A program made the translations under genes and the position numbers. Shown here piece after piece: positions 55,887 to 64,000 of a stretch of DNA of 64,000 nt (position 1 is its first letter; each line of letters starts with the position of its first letter). Under the pieces are notes generated by a model. That model ran no database searches, had not been told where the DNA came from, and saw only the letters and a program-made list of their open reading frames with translations. The stretch lies in the NCBI GenBank assembly GCA_030655315.1, contig JAURVT010000043.1, positions 186,001 to 250,000 of the forward strand. Direction: 5' to 3'. Origin of the DNA: Nocardioidaceae bacterium. Lineage in GTDB: Bacteria; Actinomycetota; Actinomycetes; Propionibacteriales; Nocardioidaceae.

Positions 55887-57785
55887 ATGACGGTGGCGAG
55901 CAGCCTGCTGGGCAGGGCACTGGGGGCGGACGTCCCCACCCCGGCCGAGGTCCGCGCGAAGGCGCGTGCCGAGGCCCAGGCCGCGGCGAAGGCCAAGGCG
56001 GAGGCGGCCGCGAAGGCGCGTGCCGAGGCCCGGGCCAAGGCGAAGGCCGAGGCCGAGGCGCGGGCGAAGGCGCGTGCCGAGGCGGCCGCCAAGGCCAGGG
56101 CTGAGGCCAAGGCGAAGGCGGAGGCGGCAGCCAAGGCCAAGGCGGACGCCGCGAAGGCGAAGGCCGACGCCGCCAAGGCCAAGGCCGACGCGGCCGCGAA
56201 GGCGAAGGCGGACGCCGCGCAGGCCAAGGCCGACGCGGCGGCGAAGGTCAAGGCGGACGCCGAGGCGAAGGCCAGGGCGGAGGCGGACGCGGCGGCCAAG
56301 GCGAAGGCCGACGCCGAGGCGGCCAAGCAGGCGGCGGCCGGCCCGGTGCCGCTGACCTCGTGGGACCGCCACGTGATCCACCGCTTCAGCTGGGGCTACA
56401 CCCCCGCGCTCGCGGCCGAGGTCTCGGCGGCCGGAGGCGCCGCGGGCTGGTTCAACCGGCAGCTCGCCCACACCTCGGTCGCCGACCCCGCCGTCGACGC
56501 GATGATCAGCGACGGCTGGTACCCCTGGATGAACAAGTCGGCCGAGGACCAGTACGTCGACAACAAGGCGGGCCGCCGCTACACCTGGCAGAACGGCATG
56601 GACCTCAGCCGGCTGGCCCTGGCGCGCAAGGTCGTCGCCCGGCGCCAGGTGTTCGAGCTGATGGCCGACTTCTGGTCCAACCACCTCTACATCCCCGCGG
56701 GCGAGGACCGCTCCGGCCCGCACCGGATGTCCTACGAGGACCTCGTCCGCAAGCACGCGCTGGGCCGGTTCTCGGACCTGCTCGTCGAGGCGACCGTGCA
56801 CCCGTCGATGACGGGCTTCCTCACCAACTACCAGAACACCGCGAAGGGCTTCAACGAGAATCTCGCGCGCGAGCTGCTCGAGCTGCACACCGTCGGACGA
56901 GCATCGGGATTCACCGAGGACGACGTCAAGGACTCGGCGAAGATCCTCACCGGCTACAAGGTCGACGTGTTCGGCACGTTCGCGGCGTCGTACAACCCGG
57001 CCGACCACTACGTCGGCCCGGTCAAGGTGCTCGGGTTCAGCGACGCCAACGCGAGCGCCGACGGGCGTGCGACCGTCGAGCGCTACCTGCGCTACCTCGC
57101 GCTGCACCCGTCCACGGCCACCCGCATCGCCCGCAAGCTCTGCGTGCGGTTCGTCTCCGACGACCCGTCGGCGTCGATCGTCTCGGCCGTCCGCTCGGCC
57201 TACCTCACCTCGGGCAGCGACACCAAGGCGTGCCTCGGCGCGCTGGTGGCCCACCCCGACTTCGGTGCGAGCCGCGGCACCAAGGTCCGCACGCCGGTCG
57301 AGGACGTGGTCGCGACGGTGCGCGCCACCGGCGTCACGCTGCGCAAGCCGACCGACGAGGCCAAGAGCTTCATGACGCAGATGGGCTGGATGGCCGAGGG
57401 GATCGGGTACAGGCCGTACACCTGGCCCCGTCCGGACGGCCCGCCGGAGACGGCGGACGCCTGGACCGGACCGTCGCGGATGCTGCGCACGTGGCAGAAC
57501 CGGTACTCCGTGCCGGCCGGCTGGGCGGGCTCGACCGACGTCACCTACGACGACCGGTCCACGTTCCTGCCCACCACCTACCCGTGCCGCCTCGACGCGC
57601 TCATCACCCACGTCGGCACCACGATGACCGGCGTCACGCCGACCGCGGCGCAGGTGACCCTCGTCCTCAAGCTGCTCGGCCGCCCCGCGACCGACACCTT
57701 CGCGAACGTCGGCGCCATCAGCGACTGGTGGCTGCTGCAGGTGCGCGGCACCCTCCTGAACCTCCCCGACCAGCTGCTGCGCTGA
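55887..57785 (+). CDS. DUF1800 protein with Ala/Lys-rich N-terminal helix
   Basis: A 632-aa protein. Residues about 22-150 are almost only Ala, Lys, Glu, Asp and Arg in AKAKAEAAAKA-type repeats, predicted as a long single helix like TolA or histone H1 tails. The rest is DUF1800: SWDRHVIHRFSWGYTPALAA, FWSNHLYIPAGEDRSG, NENLARELLELHTVG and WPRPDGPPETADAWT. DUF1800 genes are usually paired with DUF1501, as here. The function is unknown. No Tat or Sec signal is visible. Confidence 0.88.
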   Translation: MTVASSLLGRALGADVPTPAEVRAKARAEAQAAAKAKAEAAAKARAEARAKAKAEAEARAKARAEAAAKARAEAKAKAEAAAKAKADAAKAKADAAKAKADAAAKAKADAAQAKADAAAKVKADAEAKARAEADAAAKAKADAEAAKQAAAGPVPLTSWDRHVIHRFSWGYTPALAAEVSAAGGAAGWFNRQLAHTSVADPAVDAMISDGWYPWMNKSAEDQYVDNKAGRRYTWQNGMDLSRLALARKVVARRQVFELMADFWSNHLYIPAGEDRSGPHRMSYEDLVRKHALGRFSDLLVEATVHPSMTGFLTNYQNTAKGFNENLARELLELHTVGRASGFTEDDVKDSAKILTGYKVDVFGTFAASYNPADHYVGPVKVLGFSDANASADGRATVERYLRYLALHPSTATRIARKLCVRFVSDDPSASIVSAVRSAYLTSGSDTKACLGALVAHPDFGASRGTKVRTPVEDVVATVRATGVTLRKPTDEAKSFMTQMGWMAEGIGYRPYTWPRPDGPPETADAWTGPSRMLRTWQNRYSVPAGWAGSTDVTYDDRSTFLPTTYPCRLDALITHVGTTMTGVTPTAAQVTLVLKLLGRPATDTFANVGAISDWWLLQVRGTLLNLPDQLLR

Positions 57786-57797
57786 GAGGCAGACCCC

Positions 57798-59078
57798 ATG
57801 GACACGATCGACACCCTCACCCCGTGCGGCGACGCCTGCGGCGACTACACGATGTCGCGGCGCTCGCTGCTGCGGAACGCGGCCATCGCGGGCGCGGCCG
57901 GCGCCGTCACGAGCGTCTTCGGCGACGCCGTCACCCAGACGGTGTTCGGCGCGACCACCGGCCCGCAGAAGGTCCTGGTGCTGCTGTCGCTCCGCGGCGG
58001 TGCGGACGGGCTGTCGATGGTGGTCCCCCATGCCGAAGCCGCCTACTACACGGCCCGCCCGAACACCGCGGTCGCGAAGAGCAGCCTGATCGCGCAGGAC
58101 GACCGCTTCGGCCTGCACCCGGCGTTCGCGCCGCTGCAGTCGATGTGGACCTCGGGGAGGATGGCCGCGATCCAGGCCGTCGGGCTGCCCGCGCCCAACC
58201 GCAGCCACTTCGAGGCGATGGAGCTGATCGAGGACGCCGACCCGACCTCGAGCGCCCGGATCGGCTGGCTGAACCGGATGATCGGCTCGCTCGCCGGGTC
58301 GGACCCCTTCGAGGGCATGTACCTCGGCGGCACCCAGGTGCCGACGTCGCTGTACGGCCCTGACACGGCCGTGGCGGCCAACGACCTCGCCTCGCTCGAC
58401 CTGCCGTTCGGCAACGAGGTCGCCAAGCGCGCCGTGCTGGCGCAGGGCCTCACCGACGCCTACGCCGCCCGCAGCGACGTGCTCGGACGGGCGGGCGCGA
58501 CCGCCGTCAGCGTCGCCGACCGCAGCACCAACGTCCGCGCCCTCGGCTCGAGCAGGCCCCAGAACGGCGCCGCCTACACCGGCGACGCGCTCGGCAAGTC
58601 GCTCGGCCAGGCCGCGGCGGTCATCCGCGCGGGGGTCGGCGCCCGCGCCATCACCGTGGACTACGGCAGCTGGGACCACCATGAAGGAGTCCAGTACCGC
58701 GTGAGCTCGATGATCACGGGCCTCGCCAAGAACCTCGCGGCGTTCTTCACCGACCTCGGCGCCGCCGGCGACGACGTCACCGTCGTCACCCTCTCGGAGT
58801 TCGGCCGCCGCCTCGCCCAGAACGGCTCCTACGGCCTCGACCACGGCTACGGCAACGCGGTGCTCGCCCTCGGCGGCGGGGTCAAGGGCGGCCAGTACTA
58901 CGGCCGCTGGCCCTCCCTCACCTCCGGCGGCAAGCCCGTCGACGACCTCGCCGTCACCACCGACTTCCGCCACGTCCTCGGCGAGGTCCTCGACCGCCGC
59001 TTCCCCGACGTCAGCCTCTCCTCGGTCTTCCCGGGGTCCGGGTACGCGTCCTCGGGGCGGTTGGGGTTCATGGCGTAG
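57798..59078 (+). CDS. DUF1501 protein, Tat-exported
   Basis: A 426-aa protein. SRRSLLRNAAIAGAAGAVTS is a twin-arginine signal, preceded by a Cys-containing stretch (CGDACGDYTM). DUF1501 (alkaline-phosphatase-like fold): LLSLRGGADGLSMVVPHAEA, PNRSHFEAMELIEDADP, VDYGSWDHHEGVQ and TLSEFGRRLAQNGSYGLDHG. Metal-site residues look kept. Twelve bases after its DUF1800 partner, so an operon. The DUF1800 partner lacks its own signal and might be exported with it; that is inference. Confidence 0.88.
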   Translation: MDTIDTLTPCGDACGDYTMSRRSLLRNAAIAGAAGAVTSVFGDAVTQTVFGATTGPQKVLVLLSLRGGADGLSMVVPHAEAAYYTARPNTAVAKSSLIAQDDRFGLHPAFAPLQSMWTSGRMAAIQAVGLPAPNRSHFEAMELIEDADPTSSARIGWLNRMIGSLAGSDPFEGMYLGGTQVPTSLYGPDTAVAANDLASLDLPFGNEVAKRAVLAQGLTDAYAARSDVLGRAGATAVSVADRSTNVRALGSSRPQNGAAYTGDALGKSLGQAAAVIRAGVGARAITVDYGSWDHHEGVQYRVSSMITGLAKNLAAFFTDLGAAGDDVTVVTLSEFGRRLAQNGSYGLDHGYGNAVLALGGGVKGGQYYGRWPSLTSGGKPVDDLAVTTDFRHVLGEVLDRRFPDVSLSSVFPGSGYASSGRLGFMA

Positions 59079-59450
59079 GTGGTCCCGGCGCTGTCGCCCG
59101 CCCTCGGTGGTCGGGGGTCGTCCCGACCGGATCGTCCCCGGCCTCGGGCGGGGTGAAGGGCGCAGCGAGGACGGCGGCGCCTGCGGATCGTGGTCGGGTG
59201 CGGCTCGCCGTCACCGGTGTCCCGGTCTGCGAGACGAACGGGCACGAGGGTGCCACTGACCGTGGCGGACGGGGGCCTCACCCGGCGAGCTCTCCACGTG
59301 GAGCACCTGTTCGCCACGGTGAGCAGCCAGGCCGAGGCGGTCCGCCCCCGCACCGCCACCCGGACTGAGCCGAGCAGCAATGTCGGCATTCCCGCACCCC
59401 TCCCCCATCTGTACGACAAACTCCTCCTGTCGTAGGAGAAGAGGACCCCC
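59079..59450. other. Intergenic region before second DUF1800 pair
   Basis: 372 bases without a convincing gene; short frames have no recognisable pattern. It holds the second copy of the shared upstream motif (59410-59435) with the inverted repeat TACGACA/TGTCGTA, and GGAGAAGAGGA as ribosome-binding site for ATG 59451. Confidence 0.5.
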
Positions 59451-60962
59451 ATGAGCTCGCAGCTCGCCACCCGAGCCGGCGCCCCGGCAGCCCCGGTCGC
59501 AGCCGCCGTCGCAGCCGCGCCGACGCTGTCGTCGCTGGACCGGCACGTCGTCAACCGGTTCAGCTACGGGTACAGCCGCGACCTGGCCCGCCAGGTGGCG
59601 GCGGCCGGTGGGGGACGGGCGTGGTTCCTGAAGCAGCTGTCGCCCGGCTCGATCCCCGACCCGGCCGTCGCGGCGATGGTCTCGCAGCGCTGGTTCCCGG
59701 TGCTGCACAAGAGCCCGAGCGCGCAGTGGAAGGACCACCTGAGCGGACGGCGCAAGACGTGGGAGGCCGGGTGGGACCTGTCCCGGCTGAGCCTCGCGCG
59801 CAAGGTCGTCAGCAACCGCCAGGTGCACGAGGTGATGGCGGAGTTCTGGTTGAACCACCTCTACGTCCCCTCCGGCGAGGACCGCTCGAGCGTCCACCGC
59901 TACGCCTACGAGGACCTCGTCCGGCGCCACGCGCTCGGCCGGTTCTCCGACCTGCTCGCCGCCGCCGTCGTGCACCCGGCGATGACGGGCTTCCTGGCCA
60001 ACGACGAGAACCACCGCGGGGCGCTCAACGAGAACCTCGCCCGTGAGCTGCTCGAGCTGCACACCGTCGGGGTCGGCGCCCGGTACGGCGAGGCCGGTGT
60101 CCAGGCGTCCGCCCGGCTGCTCACCGGGTACACGCTCGACGACTTCAGGACGTGGCGGGCCGGGTACGACCCGCGGCGGCACCACGTCGGCGCGGTGCGG
60201 GTGCTCGGTCGCACGTTCCCCAACGCCGGGGCCGACGGCCGCGCCACCACCCAGGCCTACCTCCGCTTCCTGGCCATGCACGACCGCACCGCCGCACGGA
60301 TCGCCCGCAAGCTCTGCGTGCACTTCGTGTCCGACCAGCCCTCGGCGCGCATCGTCGCCGCCGTGAAGGCCGCCTACCTGCGGTCGGGGTCGGACGTCCG
60401 GACCACCCTGCGCGCGCTCGTGGCCCACCCCGACTTCGCCGCGTCGCGCGGCGCCAAGACCCGCACCCCGATCGAGGACGTGGTGGCGACCGCACGCGCC
60501 GTCGGGGCCGTGCCCACGCGTCCCACCGCCGCCGAGGACTCCACCTTCGTCAGCCACCTCGGCTGGATGGCCGAGGACATCGGCTACCGGCCCTACACCT
60601 GGCCGCGACCGGACGGTCCGCCCGACACGGCCGCCGCGTGGACCAGCGCGTCACGGATGCTCCGCACCTGGGAGCTCCGGTTCGCGCTGCCCGCCGGCTG
60701 GTGGCAGAGCAAGAACGTCCGCTACGCCCCGCGAGCGTCGTTCCTGCCGACCGCCTGGCCGCGCCGCGTCGACGAGGTGGTCAGCCACGTCGGGCTCCAG
60801 ATGGTGGGCGTCAGGCCGTCGCCGGCGGCCGTCCAGGCGGCCTGTCGACTGCTCGACAAGGCCCCGTCGGACCGGATCGCCCGGGCCGCCGACGTCAGCG
60901 AGTGGGACATGGTCCGCATCCGCGGCGTCCTGCTCAACGCCCCCGAGAACCTGATGCGCTGA
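59451..60962 (+). CDS. DUF1800 protein (second copy, no helix tail)
   Basis: A 503-aa paralogue of the 55887 gene lacking the Ala/Lys helix. SLDRHVVNRFSYGYSRDLAR, FWLNHLYVPSGEDRSSVHRY, NENLARELLELHTVGVGARY and WPRPDGPPDTAAAWTSASR line up closely with the first. The duplicate is followed by a DUF1501 gene at the same spacing, so the whole pair was duplicated. ATG 59451 has a good ribosome-binding site. Confidence 0.88.
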   Translation: MSSQLATRAGAPAAPVAAAVAAAPTLSSLDRHVVNRFSYGYSRDLARQVAAAGGGRAWFLKQLSPGSIPDPAVAAMVSQRWFPVLHKSPSAQWKDHLSGRRKTWEAGWDLSRLSLARKVVSNRQVHEVMAEFWLNHLYVPSGEDRSSVHRYAYEDLVRRHALGRFSDLLAAAVVHPAMTGFLANDENHRGALNENLARELLELHTVGVGARYGEAGVQASARLLTGYTLDDFRTWRAGYDPRRHHVGAVRVLGRTFPNAGADGRATTQAYLRFLAMHDRTAARIARKLCVHFVSDQPSARIVAAVKAAYLRSGSDVRTTLRALVAHPDFAASRGAKTRTPIEDVVATARAVGAVPTRPTAAEDSTFVSHLGWMAEDIGYRPYTWPRPDGPPDTAAAWTSASRMLRTWELRFALPAGWWQSKNVRYAPRASFLPTAWPRRVDEVVSHVGLQMVGVRPSPAAVQAACRLLDKAPSDRIARAADVSEWDMVRIRGVLLNAPENLMR

Positions 60963-60971
60963 GGACCCACG

Positions 60972-62252
60972 ATGACCACCACCCACCTCGAGACCGACGA
61001 CTGCGGCGCCTGCGGCGACTACGGGAGCAGCCGTCGCTCGCTGCTGAAGAAGGCCGCCGTCGTCGGCGCGGCGGGCGCCGTCACCAGCGTGCTGGGCGAC
61101 GCGGTGACCCAGACCGTCTTCGGCGCCACGGGCGGACGCCAGCCGGTGCTGCTCCTGCTGTCGCTGCGGGGCGGTGCCGACGGCTTGTCGATGGTCGTGC
61201 CGCACGCCAGCCCCGCCTACGCCCGGCACCGCCCCGACCTCGCCGTCAAGCGCTCCTCGCTGCTCCAGGCCGACGCCACGTTCGGCCTGCACCCCGGGTT
61301 CAAGGCGCTCGAGCCCATGTGGCGCAACGGCCGGTTCGCCGCGATCCAGGCCGTCGGCATGAAGGTGCCCAACCGCAGCCACTTCGAGGCGATGGAGCTG
61401 ATCGAGGACGCCGACCCCACGTCCAGCGCCCGGGTCGGCTGGATCAACCGGATGATCGGCTCCCTGGCCGGCGCCGACCCGTTCCAGGCGATGCACCTCG
61501 GTGGCAGCCAGACGCCCACGTCGCTGTACGGGTCGCAGCCCACCGTCGCGACGACCGACCTCGAGGCGCTCGACCTGCCGTTCGGCGAGGACGCGGGCCT
61601 GCGCCGGACGCTGCACGCCGGGCTGGCACAGATGTACGCCGGCCGGAGCACGCCCGTGGGACGCGCCGGCACCGCGGCCATCCGCGTCGCCGACCGTGCA
61701 CGGTCGGCCGGGTCCGCCGCGACCGCCAAGCCCGCCCACGGCGCCCGCTACGCCGACGACGACCTCGGTCGCTCCCTCGCCCGCGCCGCGGGAGTCGTCC
61801 GCGCCGGCATCGGCGCCCGGGCGATCAGCATCGACCACGGGTCCTGGGACCACCACGAGGGCCTCCCCTGGCGGATGACCTCGATGATCACGAACCTCGC
61901 CGACAACCTGGCGGCCTTCTTCACCGACCTCGGCTCGAGCGGCGACCTCGTCACGGTGGTGACGCTGTCGGAGTTCGGTCGACGGCTGGCCCAGAACGGC
62001 TCGTACGGGCTCGACCACGGCTACGGCAACTGCGTGCTGGCGCTCGGCGCCGGCGTCAGGGGCGGACGCTACTACGGCCGGATGCCGTCCCTCGGGACGG
62101 CGGCACGGCCGGCCGACGACCTGCTCGTCACCACCGACTACCGGCACGTCCTCGGCGAGGTGCTCGACCGACGCTTCCCGGGCGTCAAGATCTCCAGCGT
62201 CTTCCCCGGCTCGGGCTACAGCACCGCCCGGCGGGTCGGCTTCATGGCCTGA
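60972..62252 (+). CDS. DUF1501 protein (second copy), Tat-exported
   Basis: A 426-aa paralogue of 57798-59078, the same length. SRRSLLKKAAVVGAAGAVTS is the twin-arginine signal after CGACGDYGS. LLSLRGGADGLSMVVPHASP, IDHGSWDHHEGLPWRM and TLSEFGRRLAQNGSYGLDHG are near-identical to the first copy. The two pairs may act on different targets or be dosage copies. Confidence 0.88.
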   Translation: MTTTHLETDDCGACGDYGSSRRSLLKKAAVVGAAGAVTSVLGDAVTQTVFGATGGRQPVLLLLSLRGGADGLSMVVPHASPAYARHRPDLAVKRSSLLQADATFGLHPGFKALEPMWRNGRFAAIQAVGMKVPNRSHFEAMELIEDADPTSSARVGWINRMIGSLAGADPFQAMHLGGSQTPTSLYGSQPTVATTDLEALDLPFGEDAGLRRTLHAGLAQMYAGRSTPVGRAGTAAIRVADRARSAGSAATAKPAHGARYADDDLGRSLARAAGVVRAGIGARAISIDHGSWDHHEGLPWRMTSMITNLADNLAAFFTDLGSSGDLVTVVTLSEFGRRLAQNGSYGLDHGYGNCVLALGAGVRGGRYYGRMPSLGTAARPADDLLVTTDYRHVLGEVLDRRFPGVKISSVFPGSGYSTARRVGFMA

Positions 62253-62271
62253 CCCCGCGTACGTTCGCGGG

Positions 62272-62796
62272 ATGGTCCAGTCCGTCGAGCTGCTGCTGGA
62301 CGCCGTCACCGAGGCGGCGCTGCGCGGGCAGTGGGACGCGCTCGCGGCGGCGGGGCTGCCGTCCCAGGCCTCGCACACCGGCGCGTCCAACCGTCCGCAC
62401 GTGACGCTCGACGCGCGCGACGAGGTGGTTCCCGACGCGGAGACCCGGCTCGCGGGCGTCGCGTCCGTCCTGCCGGTGGGGGTCGTGGTCGGGTCGCCGA
62501 CGGTCTTCGGCCGGCTCGGGACGCGCAGCGGGCTGATCCTCGTCCGCTCGGTGGTGGTCGACGCGACGCTGCTCGCGCTGCACGCCGCCGTCCACGACGC
62601 GGTCGGCCCGGGCGGGTCGCCCACCTCGGCGCCCGGCCGTTGGACGCCGCACGTCACGCTCGCGCGGCGGATGGACGCCGACCAGGTGGCCGGTGCCCTG
62701 CGCGTCCTCGACGGCGCGGACGACCTCGTCGGCGAGGCGACGGTGCTGCGGCGCTGGGACGGCGAGGCCAGGAGGGAGTGGGTCGTCGGCGGCTGA
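62272..62796 (+). CDS. 2H phosphoesterase (2'-5' RNA ligase-like)
   Basis: A 174-aa protein with two HxT motifs, RPHVTLDARD (about 43) and TPHVTLARRM (about 125), the double-His catalytic pattern of 2H phosphoesterases that act on 2',3'-cyclic or 2'-5' linkages. The substrate is unknown. No operon partner is clear. Confidence 0.82.
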   Translation: MVQSVELLLDAVTEAALRGQWDALAAAGLPSQASHTGASNRPHVTLDARDEVVPDAETRLAGVASVLPVGVVVGSPTVFGRLGTRSGLILVRSVVVDATLLALHAAVHDAVGPGGSPTSAPGRWTPHVTLARRMDADQVAGALRVLDGADDLVGEATVLRRWDGEARREWVVGG

Positions 62797-62806
62797 AGCG
62801 GGGGTC

Positions 62807-64000
62807 GTGGCAGAGTCGACGACCGTGCGCCACAGTCATCTCAGCCATCTCGAGTGCTCGGTCACCGGGACCACCTACGACGCGGACGTCGTCCAGGGCC
62901 TCAGCGTGGCCGGCGCCCCGCTGCTCGCCCGCTACGACCTCGACACGGTGCGCGCCGAGCTGCCGCGCGACGCGATCGCGGGCCGTCCGGCGTCGATGTG
63001 GCGCTACCACGAGCTGCTGCCGGTGCGAGACCCCGCGCACGTCACCACGCTCGGCGAGGGCTGGACGCCGGTGCTCCCCCTGCCCGCCCACGGGGCCGCG
63101 ATGGGCGTGCCGAACCTGCTGGTCAAGGACGAGGGCGCGCTGCCGACGGGCTCGTTCAAGGCCCGCGGCGCGGCGGTCGGGGTGTCCCGGGCGCGCGAGC
63201 TCGGCGTCGCCGGATTCGCGATGCCCACCAACGGCAACGCGGGCGCGGCCTGGGCGATGTACGCGGCGCGTGCGGGCCTGCCGTCGCTGATCGGCATGCC
63301 CGTCGGCGCGCCGGAGATCTGCCGGCGCGAGTGCGTGGCCGCCGGGGCCGAGCTGGTGCTCGTGGACGGGCTCATCCAGCACGCGGGCGCGCTGGTCAAG
63401 GACGCCGTCACCCGTCGCCCGGGCTGGCAGGAGGTCTCGACCCTCAAGGAGCCCTACCGGCTCGAGGGCAAGAAGACGATGGGGTACGAGCTGGTCGAGC
63501 AGCTCGGCTGGCGCGTGCCCGACGTGATCCTCTACCCCGCGGGCGGCGGCGTCGGCCTGATCGGCATCCACAAGGCGATCCGCGAGATGCAGGAGCTGGG
63601 CTGGATCGGGCCCGACCTGCCCCGGATGGTGGCCGTCCAGTCCACCGGCTGCGCGCCCGTCGTCGACGCGGTCGAGCGCGGGCTCGACGCCGTGGTGCCG
63701 GTGGAGGACTCCGACACGGTGGCGTTCGGCATCAACGTGCCGGCCCCGCTCGGCGACCGCCTGATGCTGCGCGCGATCCGCGAGACCGAGGGCACGGCCG
63801 TCGCGGTGACCGACGAGGACATCGTCGCCGAGGTCAAGGCCGTCGGCGCCGCCGAGGGCGTGTTCATGTGCCCCGAGGGCGCCGCCTGCCTGGTCGCCGC
63901 CCGCCGGCTGCGTGCGTCGGGCTGGCTGTCCGAGACCGACGAGGTGCTCGTCCTCAACACCGGCACCGGGCTGACCTACCCCGACGCCGTCCCCTACTCG
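62807..64000 (+). CDS. thrC: Threonine synthase (3' end outside window)
   Basis: The first 398 codons of a PLP enzyme that turns O-phosphohomoserine into threonine. TTLGEGWTPVLPLPAHGAAM, LPTGSFKARGAAVGVSRARE with the PLP Lys, MPTNGNAGAAWAMYAARAGL and AGGGVGLIGIHKAI (phosphate loop) are visible. The N-terminus (HLSHLECSVTGTTYDADVVQ) is typical of the threonine-synthase class with this start. GTG 62807 is chosen; GTG 62825 is possible. No stop appears before 64000. Confidence 0.85.
   Translation, partial: MAESTTVRHSHLSHLECSVTGTTYDADVVQGLSVAGAPLLARYDLDTVRAELPRDAIAGRPASMWRYHELLPVRDPAHVTTLGEGWTPVLPLPAHGAAMGVPNLLVKDEGALPTGSFKARGAAVGVSRARELGVAGFAMPTNGNAGAAWAMYAARAGLPSLIGMPVGAPEICRRECVAAGAELVLVDGLIQHAGALVKDAVTRRPGWQEVSTLKEPYRLEGKKTMGYELVEQLGWRVPDVILYPAGGGVGLIGIHKAIREMQELGWIGPDLPRMVAVQSTGCAPVVDAVERGLDAVVPVEDSDTVAFGINVPAPLGDRLMLRAIRETEGTAVAVTDEDIVAEVKAVGAAEGVFMCPEGAACLVAARRLRASGWLSETDEVLVLNTGTGLTYPDAVPYS

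Noticed and set aside
59190-59435. 81-aa frame between the DUF1800/DUF1501 pairs
   Set aside because: Arg/Thr/Pro-rich shadow-like sequence without ribosome-binding site; it runs through the shared upstream motif.

Overview
This window is GC-rich, densely coded bacterial DNA with overlapping ATGA/GTGA gene junctions and many GTG starts. A conserved actinobacterial block is present (gcvP, MerR, bifunctional nuclease, MerR, garA-like FHA, gcvH, DUF881, DUF1290, DUF881, pgsA). Together with a DUF222-HNH gene under a LexA box and an Lsr2 homologue, this points to an actinobacterium, most likely Nocardioidaceae (Aeromicrobium-like). The genus is an inference.

Bases 1-5926 hold a hydrolase fragment, a pterin dehydratase-VOC fusion, a lipoprotein, a short UvrA paralogue, an ArgR-box-controlled argG and a RibD/DHFR-like protein. 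Bases 5962-14472 are an 8.5-kb foreign element of visibly lower GC. It carries phage-type genes: two HNH-type proteins, a tail gene broken by two frameshifts, an Lsr2, a DUF4177-like protein, three membrane-anchored proteins and an excisionase-like HTH protein. It is bounded by a 20-bp direct repeat. The right copy forms a complete actinobacterial dif site (XerC arm, 6-bp centre, XerD arm); the left copy has a degenerate XerD arm. No integrase is visible. This is the signature of an integrative element that borrows host XerCD (IMEX), and it is the most interesting object in the window.

Bases 14482-26730 start directly against dif with a three-domain PabB-PabC-PabA fusion. Then come two c-di-GMP proteins flanking a Tat-exported ferritin-like protein, small VOC/SRPBCC/lipoprotein genes and the SOS-linked DUF222-HNH gene. 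Bases 25839-38881 hold a sulfatase and its formylglycine-generating enzyme in one overlapping operon, hydrolases, membrane proteins, fdhD, an ECF sigma/anti-sigma pair and a TldD/PmbA protease pair followed by a hydrolase.

Bases 38963-49042 are mostly on the minus strand: a beta-lactamase-fold protein, gcvP behind a glycine riboswitch, then the MerR/garA/gcvH/DUF881/pgsA block. Superoxide dismutase follows on the plus strand, then an unusual array of 154-bp hairpin repeats (49888-50391). After these lies a copper/cytochrome-oxidase cluster (CopD-CtaG fusion, CopC, YcnI). The right end holds rocD with an operator-like palindrome and a leaderless promoter, two tandem copies of a DUF1800-DUF1501 gene pair sharing an upstream motif, a 2H phosphoesterase and a truncated threonine synthase.
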